A stretch of DNA of 6,720 nt from Gammaproteobacteria bacterium (GCA_027293665.1 JAPUFN010000199.1:1-6720), one strand, 5' to 3'; counted from the first letter of the stretch, positions 1-6,343 are shown. Notes: generated by a model from the sequence alone, not told the origin. Numbers and translations: made by a program.

Positions 1-1511
1 GTGGTTGTGAGTGCCGCAAGCGTTGTATATCCACCCGCACTGCCGCCGCGAATCGCAACGCGTAGTGGATCGATTCTATCGGTCGCCGTGAGAAACCTCA
101 CAGCGTCTTCGCAATCGGTAACATCAAGCTCGCCCCAGTGGCCATCGAGCGCTTTGCGATAGGCTCGGCCAAAGCCGGTACTGCCCCGGTAATTGACGTC
201 GAGCACAGCCCAACCACGACTCGTGTAGTACTGAATTTTGTAGTTCAGTGAGCGTCCTGCGGACGAGGTTGGACCGCCGTGGCTCATGACCAGTAGTGGC
301 GGTCGCTCGGAATCCGCGCCGCGGCAGGTGGCGTTTTGTGGCGGATAGAAGTAAGCGTGAGCGCAGCGACCATCCCGTGTTGGAAATTCGAGCGGCTCGG
401 CACTTGCGATATTTTCGCCTGCAAGCTGAAGTGCAGGTGATTCATGAATCGTAACCGCGCGGTGATTTTGCAGATCGTAGGCAATGATTGCGGTGGTGCG
501 GTCATCGAATGCACCGATGAACAGCAACTGACCCTCGTGCGCGCAGAGATAGTCGAAACTGACCCATGGGTCGCCATCGCTGGTGATTGGCGTGGTCATC
601 GAGGTGGTGGTGTTGACTACCAGTAATTCCTGTGTCTGCGCTGTCTGACGAACAATGGCCACATGCGCATCATCGAGTGCAACGAAATCGGTAAGACCGA
701 ATACCCAGGGTGCATGGGCGTAATCCGCGCCATCCTCGAGCACACAGTACAGGCCGCTGGAGTCATATCGATAAAGGTTCCAGTAGCCATTGGAATCGCT
801 GATAAAAAGCAGTTTGTCGTTATCGAGCCAGACGGGTTGCAGGATTGACTCATCTGCGCCACCGGCAATGGTGCCTGAATCTATGAGTTCACCTGTTGCT
901 GAGAACTTCGCAGTCTTCAACAAAGTGCCGTCCCAGGGCATGTTTGGATGATCCCAGCCGATATACGCCAGTTGTCCGCCATCGGCGCACACGATTGGAT
1001 TTGCATAAAAGTCGTATTCAGCTTCGAGGATTGTGACGTCACCGGACTCAAGGTCGATGGCTGCGAGCACGTTGCGTGGTTCATCCGGCGCGTCATGCAG
1101 TTCGGCAACCGCGATTAACCTGTTGCGTGCGGGATCTTCACAGAGGTTGCAGAAGCGCGTGTCGGCCGTCGAATTTGTCAGCTGTTGGATTGCTCCTGTC
1201 TCATCGATTCGATACACGTTCTGATCGGACAGGTTGACGAAGAATATGCCCGCGCTCGTCGGCAGGTAAGCGCCACCGCCGTACTCGTGCACCCGGCTGC
1301 GTACGTTGTAGGGGGTCGGCGTGAGGTCGCGCAGTTGACCGGTTGCGTCGCGCATTACAATGACACAGCGGCCGTGCTCCTGGGGTCGGCTTTCGAGCCA
1401 GTAAACGCATTCGTCCAGCGTGCGCAACTCGGCGAAGCCGACAACCCCGGCCACGACCGCCTCGGCTGAGATTGGCGACGTCCACGAACCGTAAGGAGAG
1501 ATTGTCGTCAT
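1..1511 (-). CDS. S9 family peptidase (prolyl oligopeptidase / acylaminoacyl-peptidase type), C-terminus cut by the window
   Basis: A serine peptidase of the prolyl-oligopeptidase clan; such enzymes release dipeptides, acyl-amino acids or short fragments from small peptides. The frame is open for 503 codons from ATG 1511 to the window edge. The N-terminal part looks like a beta-propeller: HEYGGGAY begins at residue 75, typical of this subgroup, and a blade motif SDSNGYWNLY lies near 238-247. The alpha/beta-hydrolase domain follows: HGGPTS at 411-416, NYRGSTGFGR from 440, and the nucleophile elbow GGSAGGY with Ser491. About 140 residues carrying the catalytic Asp and His should lie outside the window, judging from the usual family length of roughly 650. 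I see no signal peptide, so it is probably cytoplasmic. The start is the first ATG after the GNAT stop, 27 bp downstream and in the same frame; no clear Shine-Dalgarno is visible. It is the last visible gene of a four-gene cluster. The fold is certain; the substrate is unknown. Confidence 0.93.
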   Translation of the reverse strand, partial: MTTISPYGSWTSPISAEAVVAGVVGFAELRTLDECVYWLESRPQEHGRCVIVMRDATGQLRDLTPTPYNVRSRVHEYGGGAYLPTSAGIFFVNLSDQNVYRIDETGAIQQLTNSTADTRFCNLCEDPARNRLIAVAELHDAPDEPRNVLAAIDLESGDVTILEAEYDFYANPIVCADGGQLAYIGWDHPNMPWDGTLLKTAKFSATGELIDSGTIAGGADESILQPVWLDNDKLLFISDSNGYWNLYRYDSSGLYCVLEDGADYAHAPWVFGLTDFVALDDAHVAIVRQTAQTQELLVVNTTTSMTTPITSDGDPWVSFDYLCAHEGQLLFIGAFDDRTTAIIAYDLQNHRAVTIHESPALQLAGENIASAEPLEFPTRDGRCAHAYFYPPQNATCRGADSERPPLLVMSHGGPTSSAGRSLNYKIQYYTSRGWAVLDVNYRGSTGFGRAYRKALDGHWGELDVTDCEDAVRFLTATDRIDPLRVAIRGGSAGGYTTLAALTT

Positions 1512-1538
1512 GCTAGTGGAACGTCCGGCAGGCAGTAC

Positions 1539-2081
1539 TCATGGCCGTAACCTGGCACGTGGATGTAGCGCTGTCCAACGCTCATGATCGCGCCACTCAT
1601 CGGCGATAAAAAGGAAATTCCGGGACATCCCTTCTTTTTCGAATCCGCATTGCTTGACCAGAGTGATGGATCTTTCGTTCTCAGGTTGGATATTGGCTTC
1701 GAGCCGGTGCAGGCCAATGGTGTAGAAGGCATAGTTTTTGACCAACTCCAGCCCTTCTCGCATCAGGCCCTGGCCGGCGTAAGGCGCACCGACGTAGTAG
1801 CCGAGGGATCCACTCAAAAAGGATCCGCGGACGATGTTGTTGATGTTCACCACGCCCGCAATGGCATTGTCTCTTTTATGGCAGATCAACAATCCCTCAT
1901 GGTCTTCGCGCGCCGCCCGGTTGAGATAGTTGTGAAAACTCAACTCTGTGCATGGCGGCGTGATCCAGGGTTTGTGAAGTTCCTGACTGATCTGCATCAG
2001 CTCCAGAAATTCGCTGCGATCCTTGCGTGTTACGGCCCGAATGTACACTCGTCCGGGGTTGGCCTGTGCTTCATCCGTCAT
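1539..2081 (-). CDS. GNAT family N-acetyltransferase, RimJ/RimL type
   Basis: Transfers acetyl from acetyl-CoA to an amine. RimJ/RimL relatives acetylate protein N-termini, and others modify small molecules or peptides. The protein has 180 residues, the normal family length. Seen in the sequence: an N-terminal strand with YIRAVTRKD at 13-21; motif A, SLGYYVGAPYAGQGLMREGL, at about 92-111, with G103-Q104-G105 as the pyrophosphate-binding loop; and motif B, NIQPENERSITLVKQCGFEK, at about 130-149. The last motif (N-x-x-S near a GF-x-x-E-G) is typical of the RimJ group. The start overlaps the end of the small membrane-protein gene by 11 bp, which suggests translational coupling. The stop is 27 bp before the S9 peptidase start. 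The N-terminal extension (residues 1-10) is poorly conserved in appearance, so the start is only moderately certain. The substrate cannot be read from the sequence; neighbouring peptidases make a peptide amine conceivable, but that is inference. Confidence 0.9.
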   Translation of the reverse strand: MTDEAQANPGRVYIRAVTRKDRSEFLELMQISQELHKPWITPPCTELSFHNYLNRAAREDHEGLLICHKRDNAIAGVVNINNIVRGSFLSGSLGYYVGAPYAGQGLMREGLELVKNYAFYTIGLHRLEANIQPENERSITLVKQCGFEKEGMSRNFLFIADEWRDHERWTALHPRARLRP

Positions 2082-2295
2082 TGGCAGATTTGTGTTCCAG
2101 GATAAATACTTCCCACAGCGCCGGAGGAATCATCGCGAGCCCCACAATCAGCAGGTGCAGAGGGTGGAGTTGGAAGCCGTTGTCGAAAAACCACAGCCCT
2201 TCGAAACTGAATTGTTGCGCGTGCCAGAACATGAGCCCGGCGGGGGTCAGTGCGAAGCCGATTGCCAGCAGCAGAAAACGTACCAGGTACTTCAT
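2071..2295 (-). CDS. Small two-helix membrane protein of unknown function (74 aa)
   Basis: I do not recognise a family. From ATG 2295 the product has 74 residues with two hydrophobic stretches, about residues 4-24 (after MKYLVRF) and about 44-66 (HPLHLLIVGLAMIPPALWEV). A roughly 20-residue aromatic linker (FWHAQQFSFEGLWFFDNG) joins them, and the tail is short and polar (EHKSANDG). This predicts a small inner-membrane hairpin. The frame is also open from an upstream ATG at 2334, but ATG 2295 is preferred: it makes an ATGA overlap with the stop of the C39-like peptidase gene, gives a basic residue (Lys2) before the first helix, and avoids a 39-bp overlap. The 3' end overlaps the GNAT gene by 11 bp. 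The overlaps at both ends argue that it is a real, co-translated gene. It might act as a membrane anchor or an immunity or accessory protein for the neighbouring enzymes, which is speculative. Confidence 0.72.
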   Translation of the reverse strand: MKYLVRFLLLAIGFALTPAGLMFWHAQQFSFEGLWFFDNGFQLHPLHLLIVGLAMIPPALWEVFILEHKSANDG

Positions 2296-3245
2296 GGCAG
2301 AAGAATATACGCTGCGCCGCGATGGTGAAACCATGCCTCGGCGAGCGCCTGTGTCGGGTACGAACGCGCCACGGAGCCGTGATTCGGTGCGGCAGGATCG
2401 TTGACGAGTGCAGTGTTTGGGCTCAATCCGTGCACCACTATCAGGTGGCCGCCACTGGCGCTAAGCGGTGCGCCTGGCAGTTTCCCTTTGCCGAACCGGA
2501 TGCTGGCAACTAACGGAATATCTGCGGCAAGGCAGGCGCCGACTTCGGACCATCCGCTGAGCAATTCCACGGCACCCAGGCAGCCGTATACGCTCGCAGC
2601 ACGGATCGCCAATGGCCACATTCCATACATTTTGGTGACGGGGTCGTAGCAGTCGCGCAGCAGTGAATGCCAGTTGACGTTATGGCCATGATGGCCGATC
2701 ACCATGCCGGTACTGATTGGCGAACAGATCCGCGATGCGATGCGGGGATTCTCCAGTAGCTGACTGCGTCTCGGCGGTGCTTGCTGGCAGTGAATCTCCG
2801 CAGTAGGTGCGCAGACAGCCGGTATCTCCACTAGCCGCTGCGAGATCACCAGCAGGTAGCGTGTCGGTTGTTGCGCGCAGTAACAGATTACCTCCAGGCT
2901 TGCCCCGCGCAGCGGTTTAAGCAGATGGAAGCAGTCCAGGGCAGTGCGCACCCGTCGGTTGCTGACCTCTGGTGAAGGCGCCTGTCGTGGCACATCAGGC
3001 AATGGCCAGCTGGCACTGCCGTTGCCGTGCAATGTGAATTGAAAGCCATAGGGTTCATCACTCAATACCGATAGACTGGGTGCGAGGATGCTACCGGCTG
3101 CCAGATCGGGCAGTGGGATCTGAGTAAGCCAGGTCTCGCCCTTGCGTTGCCACTGGCACTCGGCCGAGACGGCTAACGGATAGCGTTTGGCCGTGCCGGG
3201 ATCGGCAAATCGCAGACTGATAGATTCGCTTGCTGAATTCGTCAT
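2292..3245 (-). CDS. C39-like (papain-fold) cysteine peptidase family protein
   Basis: A 317-residue protein whose C-terminal half matches the peptidase C39-like (Peptidase_C39_2 type) fold. Seen: SQLLEN at 161-166, where Gln162 would form the oxyanion hole; RICSPISTGMV at 172-182 with the probable nucleophile Cys174; a central stretch YGMWPLAIRAASVYG typical of these proteins; GKGKLPGAPLSASGGHLIVV with catalytic His267; and VNDPAAP with Asp283. The triad therefore looks complete. Residues 1-125 form a separate N-terminal region, probably beta-rich, with no signal peptide, so a cytoplasmic location is likely. Unlike bacteriocin-exporter C39 domains, no ABC-transporter module is attached. An in-frame TGA directly precedes ATG 3245, so no earlier start is possible. 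The gene diverges from the glutaredoxin gene across 36 bp and overlaps the small membrane-protein gene by 4 bp (ATGA). The family is clear; whether it cleaves peptides or another amide is not known. Confidence 0.87.
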   Translation of the reverse strand: MTNSASESISLRFADPGTAKRYPLAVSAECQWQRKGETWLTQIPLPDLAAGSILAPSLSVLSDEPYGFQFTLHGNGSASWPLPDVPRQAPSPEVSNRRVRTALDCFHLLKPLRGASLEVICYCAQQPTRYLLVISQRLVEIPAVCAPTAEIHCQQAPPRRSQLLENPRIASRICSPISTGMVIGHHGHNVNWHSLLRDCYDPVTKMYGMWPLAIRAASVYGCLGAVELLSGWSEVGACLAADIPLVASIRFGKGKLPGAPLSASGGHLIVVHGLSPNTALVNDPAAPNHGSVARSYPTQALAEAWFHHRGAAYILLP

Positions 3246-3281
3246 TCAGGAGCGCTTCGCAACATATTTATAAACGCAGTC
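3246..3281. promoter_or_regulatory. 36-bp divergent intergenic region with an AT-rich core
   Basis: This is the only gap between the divergently transcribed C39-like peptidase and glutaredoxin genes, so at least parts of both promoters must lie here or inside the flanking coding ends. It contains the perfect palindrome TTTATAAA at 3267-3274, which offers a -10-like TATAAA on both strands. I cannot find a convincing -35 for either direction, and neither start codon has a good Shine-Dalgarno. If the core is the plus-strand -10, the glutaredoxin message would begin at or just before its ATG at 3282. The promoter role is inferred. Confidence 0.3.
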
Positions 3282-3533
3282 ATGAACCAGACTCGATTGA
3301 TTCTCTACAGTACCGATCACTGCACGTTGTGCGACCAGGCACTGGATATGCTGTTGAGTATGCCAGAGTTAGGTGGATTATCTGTGCGGGTGGTCGATAT
3401 TGCCGCAGAAGATGAGCTGTATGCACGCCTCGCGGAACACATTCCGGTTCTAGGTGATGCGGACAGCGGGGCGGAACTCGGCTGGCCATTCGATCCAACA
3501 TCGGTATTAGCGTGGCTCGGGCAAACCAAATAG
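3282..3533 (+). CDS. Glutaredoxin-like family protein (DUF836 / PF05768 type)
   Basis: A thioredoxin-fold protein of 83 residues, the normal size for this short glutaredoxin-like family. It opens with strand RLILYST followed by the redox motif C14-T-L-C17 (HCTLCDQA). A second strand VRVVDI at 35-40 follows, then the cis-proline region HIPVL (Pro55) and the family-typical ELGWPFDPTSVLAWL ending near 79. It probably catalyses thiol-disulfide exchange in the cytoplasm; partners are unknown. It is the only plus-strand gene in the window. Its start is the first in-frame start codon after the divergent gap; upstream codons in this frame offer no ATG, GTG or TTG. Its last 27 bp, stop included, overlap the 3' end of tatD on the opposite strand. 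The lack of a visible Shine-Dalgarno is odd for a protein this well formed. Confidence 0.9.
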   Translation: MNQTRLILYSTDHCTLCDQALDMLLSMPELGGLSVRVVDIAAEDELYARLAEHIPVLGDADSGAELGWPFDPTSVLAWLGQTK

Positions 3534-4313
3534 TGCGCGCGCGTTGCGCGCGGTTGCCTCAGCCACAGTTGCGGATTCGCATCGATGCAGATCGGCAATC
3601 TGAGCAATAACATAGCTCAACAGTGCCGGTTCATTGCGCCGGGAGTTAGCTTGAACGTTCTCTTTCTCATGCCAGTCTGCAGGTGCGGTCTGCGGTCGCA
3701 GAAAAGGTGCGTCTGTTTCGACTAACAGTTTGTTGAGGGGGATATTGCAGACGAGCGAACGCAATTCTTCGCCTCTGCGACGATCACACACCCAGCCGGT
3801 AATTCCGATGTAGTACCCAGCCTCAATGTAGCGTTCGAGGTCTGCTCGAGTACCGGTGAAGCAGTGCACCACAACACCGCTGAGCTCGGCAGCATTCTGG
3901 AGGTGTTGGAAAACCTCTCCTTTGCTGTCTCGATCATGCACAAATACCGGCTTGTGGAGCTCGCAGGCCAGTTGTAGTTGACTTGCGAAAACTTCACGCT
4001 GAATTTCTGGTGCCGAATAATTGCGGTTGAAATCGAGTCCCGTTTCTCCGATTGCCTTGACCCGATCAGACTGTGCGAGTCTGGCAAGCTCAGCTGTGAA
4101 CGACGCCCCTGCACCAGCTGCGTCGTGGGGATGCACACCAGCGGTACAGAACATGTCGTGCGTCTCGCTGAACGCGATGGCTTCAGCCGTCGACCGGAGA
4201 TCAGTTGCGGTGATCAGCATCGTGGTTACCCCGGCTTCGCGTGCGCGTCGCAGCACATCCTCGCGATCGGCGGCGAACTGCTCGTGTAGCAGATTGACCC
4301 CAATATCGATCAA
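3507..4313 (-). CDS. tatD: TatD family metal-dependent deoxyribonuclease
   Basis: TatD is a TIM-barrel, divalent-metal hydrolase with 3'-5' exonuclease activity on single-stranded DNA, linked to repair of oxidised DNA; despite its name it is not needed for Tat export. With the TTG start at 4313 the product has 268 residues, close to E. coli TatD, and begins M-I-D-I-G-V-N-L, aligning with the E. coli start M-F-D-I-G-V-N-L. Like E. coli TatD it lacks the HxH found in many family members. Visible sites: GVHPHD at 59-64, IGETGLDFNRN with Glu90, VFVHDRD with His126, VVHCFTGT with His150, IGITGWVCD, and ETDAPFLRP with Asp201; SRRNEPA follows. The TTG shares the sequence TTGA with the slt stop, indicating translational coupling. 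The frame is open back to an ATG at 4442, but that would give a 43-residue extension lying entirely within slt and unlike any TatD. No tatABC genes are present. Confidence 0.93.
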   Translation of the reverse strand: MIDIGVNLLHEQFAADREDVLRRAREAGVTTMLITATDLRSTAEAIAFSETHDMFCTAGVHPHDAAGAGASFTAELARLAQSDRVKAIGETGLDFNRNYSAPEIQREVFASQLQLACELHKPVFVHDRDSKGEVFQHLQNAAELSGVVVHCFTGTRADLERYIEAGYYIGITGWVCDRRRGEELRSLVCNIPLNKLLVETDAPFLRPQTAPADWHEKENVQANSRRNEPALLSYVIAQIADLHRCESATVAEATARNARALFGLPEPR

Positions 4314-6220
4314 GGCAGAGAGGTCTCGTGAACCTGAAGCATCGGCACAGGACTTCCCAGCAGGTGACTGTACACCTGCGCATACGCGAGAACGTTTTTG
4401 ACGTAGTTGCGGGTCTCTCGAAATGGAATGGTTTCGATCCAAACGTCCATCGACTTGCCAGGCGCATCCGCGATCCAGCGGTCGACCCGGCTGCGCCCTG
4501 CATTGTAGGCCGCAGCCGCCAGTGGCCGACGGTTGCCATAGCGGGCAAACAGCGCAGCAAGATGATGACCAGCGATTTCTACATTGATGGGCGGGTCATA
4601 AAGATCCGTCGTCGATGGTCTTGCCAGCCCAACCCGCTTGGCGACTGCGGTGGCGGTAACCAGCATGAGCTGCATGAGGCCTCGGGCGTTGGCGCTCGAA
4701 CGCGCACGCGGATCAAAGGCGCTCTCCTGGCGCGCGATTGCCAGAAGGAACGAGTTTGGGATGGTCGTGATGTGGCTGACGCGCTGGAAAGAATCGAAGT
4801 AAGCCAGGGGAAAGCGCAACTCCAGCGTATTGCGCAGCTCGGTGTCATTCGCGGTACGCACGCTTTGTGAGGTCCAGCCGATGTTGGCCGCCAGTTTCGC
4901 GGCCGCAATTTTCTCGACTGTACTGAGCGTTGGCAGGAGTTTGTACCACTCCCGGCGGGCGTTGACGAGATCGCCGATTGCGTAGAGTTCGGTCGCCCGC
5001 TGCACTGCCGGTAACCGTCTGACCTGGTTGATCTGAATGGCGCTGACGACAGAGGGTTGGTGATTGAGGTTGACTGGCTGGCCGCGTTGTTCTGCCGCGA
5101 GAAAGCCGTAGTAGTCGCGCTCCGCGGCAAGCTTCTGATAAGTCAGCTGGGCTCGCTCAGACGCCAGTGTGCTGCTCGCCAGTGATCGCGCAAGCCAGTA
5201 TTGCCATCGGCGCTCGTTGCGCACCTCGCTCGGGAGGCGGTCGATCCAGTACGCGGCATCGGACCATGATTCGTTGGCGATGGCTGCCTCGGCGATGCCA
5301 AGTGCTGCTTCGTCTGGCTGCTCATCGGCGTTGGAGCCTGGAAAGCGACCTTCGTTTGCCTGGCCGACCAGGACGGCTGCAGCAACTTCATTGAGTGCCG
5401 CCTCAGTGAACGTATGGCTCGAGCGATAGCTCAACCAGGCGGCACTGGCGGCGGATGCATCGCGACGCGCCAGGCGCTTGATGCCGTGAGCAATCACCGC
5501 TCGCGAATATTCGGTATCAGTCTGGTAACGGCTCGTGCGCGTGATGGCCCCGGGTTTCACATGAACATTGTAGTAACTCTGAGCCCAGGCCTTGAGGGGG
5601 TTATCGAAGAATCGCAGAAGGTAACGCGCAAGGGTGGTTTCGTTCGCATCCAACGCAAGCACAAGGCGATCCCACACCATACCTTCCGTGAGTAGATCGG
5701 CCTTGATCCACACTTCGAAGAGCGGATCGCAGGCTTTTGCCTGGGACTCACCGACAATCCATAGCTCGGGAATCCCAGCAAACGCCCGTTCGCGTTCACC
5801 GGTGCCGTAAAATGCTCGCAACTGGTAGCAGCGCAACTCGGCATCAACCGATGTCTCGTAGTGATCAAGAAACGTCTGCCACTCCCGACGTTTACCCAGG
5901 CGCTTCATCCATCGGTAATAAATGATGTTGGCCACCGGTAAATCTGCGTACTCAGAGCGAAAATCGAGGACTTCTGCCGCTGTGGCTCGCGATAGCCGGC
6001 TCTGTAATTCCAGGTAGGACAAATACGGCCGCAGTACGTAATCATCGAGCCTGTCGCGCATTTTGTAGTAGCTGCGCATGCGCCCTGCTGTTAGGTGATC
6101 CAGGGCAATTTTGTAGTTGACTCGTTGCTGGTAGAGACTACCGCTCGTCGCAGCCTCGACTGCGCCGGGGAACACAAACACGAGCCACGCGAGTGCGGCG
6201 ATCAGCAGCGAGTTTTTCAT
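4310..6220 (-). CDS. slt: Soluble lytic murein transglycosylase (Slt70 type)
   Basis: Cleaves the MurNAc-GlcNAc bond of peptidoglycan to give 1,6-anhydro products, in the periplasm, for wall turnover and recycling. From ATG 6220 it has 636 residues, close to E. coli Slt70. Residues 1-23 form a signal peptide: Lys2, a hydrophobic core LLIAALAWLVFVFPG, and a probable cleavage at VEA/ATSG. A long alpha-helical superhelical (U) region follows, then a linker with DYYGFLAAEQRGQP near 369-382. The C-terminal lysozyme-like domain has AIARQESAF with catalytic Glu499, ARGLMQLM at 512-519 and AAYNAGRSRVDRW at about 569-581. Many relatives have MQxMP after GLM; here the Pro is Leu (GLMQLMLVTA). The frame is open from ATG 6286, but that start would put 22 polar or basic residues before the signal peptide, so 6220 is preferred. 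The stop overlaps the proposed tatD start. An inverted-repeat cluster surrounds the start codon. Confidence 0.94.
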   Translation of the reverse strand: MKNSLLIAALAWLVFVFPGAVEAATSGSLYQQRVNYKIALDHLTAGRMRSYYKMRDRLDDYVLRPYLSYLELQSRLSRATAAEVLDFRSEYADLPVANIIYYRWMKRLGKRREWQTFLDHYETSVDAELRCYQLRAFYGTGERERAFAGIPELWIVGESQAKACDPLFEVWIKADLLTEGMVWDRLVLALDANETTLARYLLRFFDNPLKAWAQSYYNVHVKPGAITRTSRYQTDTEYSRAVIAHGIKRLARRDASAASAAWLSYRSSHTFTEAALNEVAAAVLVGQANEGRFPGSNADEQPDEAALGIAEAAIANESWSDAAYWIDRLPSEVRNERRWQYWLARSLASSTLASERAQLTYQKLAAERDYYGFLAAEQRGQPVNLNHQPSVVSAIQINQVRRLPAVQRATELYAIGDLVNARREWYKLLPTLSTVEKIAAAKLAANIGWTSQSVRTANDTELRNTLELRFPLAYFDSFQRVSHITTIPNSFLLAIARQESAFDPRARSSANARGLMQLMLVTATAVAKRVGLARPSTTDLYDPPINVEIAGHHLAALFARYGNRRPLAAAAYNAGRSRVDRWIADAPGKSMDVWIETIPFRETRNYVKNVLAYAQVYSHLLGSPVPMLQVHETSLP

Positions 6221-6238
6221 CACGCTGCTGGCCAGCAG
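6203..6238 (-). promoter_or_regulatory. Inverted-repeat cluster around the slt start codon (possible RNA hairpin)
   Basis: Read on the message strand, CAGCAGCG lies just upstream of the slt ATG and CGCTGCTG just downstream (plus-strand 6223-6230 and 6203-6210), separated by 12 nt that contain the ATG. This gives a perfect 8-bp stem with the start codon in the loop. The same upstream arm is also part of the perfect 14-bp palindrome CTGCTGGCCAGCAG (6225-6238), so two mutually exclusive foldings are possible. The repeats are seen directly; control of translation is inferred. Part of the downstream arm encodes two leucines of the signal peptide, so chance is a real alternative. Confidence 0.35.
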
Positions 6239-6298
6239 ACAAGGCCGCCAAGCCGACTGCGCGTGTCGGCGACCTTTCTCATACAACGATTCAGCACT

Positions 6299-6319
6299 TG
6301 CTCGATGGATCCTGCTCGA
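6299..6319. repeat. Two direct copies of TGCTCGA
   Basis: TGCTCGA occurs at 6299-6305 and 6313-6319, 14 bp start to start, with the palindrome GGATCC between them. The pair lies about 80-100 bp upstream of the slt start codon. It could be a regulator half-site pair, but seven-base repeats also arise by chance. Confidence 0.3.
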
Positions 6320-6343
6320 GTAATTCAGTTGTGACGCGCTAGC

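Noticed and set aside
1584..2105. Plus-strand open frame of 173 codons
   Set aside because: It lies antisense to the GNAT gene, whose motifs A and B are clear. The antisense product shows no recognisable domain and is explained by codon bias of the true gene.
2296..2334. Longer start of the small membrane protein at ATG 2334
   Set aside because: It adds a polar 13-residue leader and a long overlap with the C39-like gene, while ATG 2295 gives a standard ATGA junction.
3535..3551. GCGCGC hairpin as an intrinsic terminator of the glutaredoxin-like gene
   Set aside because: No T-run follows the stem, and the sequence is explained by Ala-Arg codons of tatD (NARAL). It is noted only as a possible 3'-end structure.
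3507..4313. tatD as evidence for a twin-arginine export operon
   Set aside because: No tatA, tatB or tatC is present, and TatD is a nuclease not required for Tat export; the name is historical.
4314..4442. Longer tatD start at ATG 4442
   Set aside because: The extra 43 residues lie wholly inside slt, look nothing like TatD, and the internal TTG start aligns exactly with the E. coli TatD start.
4328..4870. Plus-strand open frame of 180 codons
   Set aside because: It is antisense to the catalytic domain of the Slt gene and has no recognisable fold; it is a shadow frame.
6221..6286. Longer slt start at ATG 6286
   Set aside because: It would place 22 residues ahead of an otherwise perfect signal peptide, and no ribosome site precedes it.
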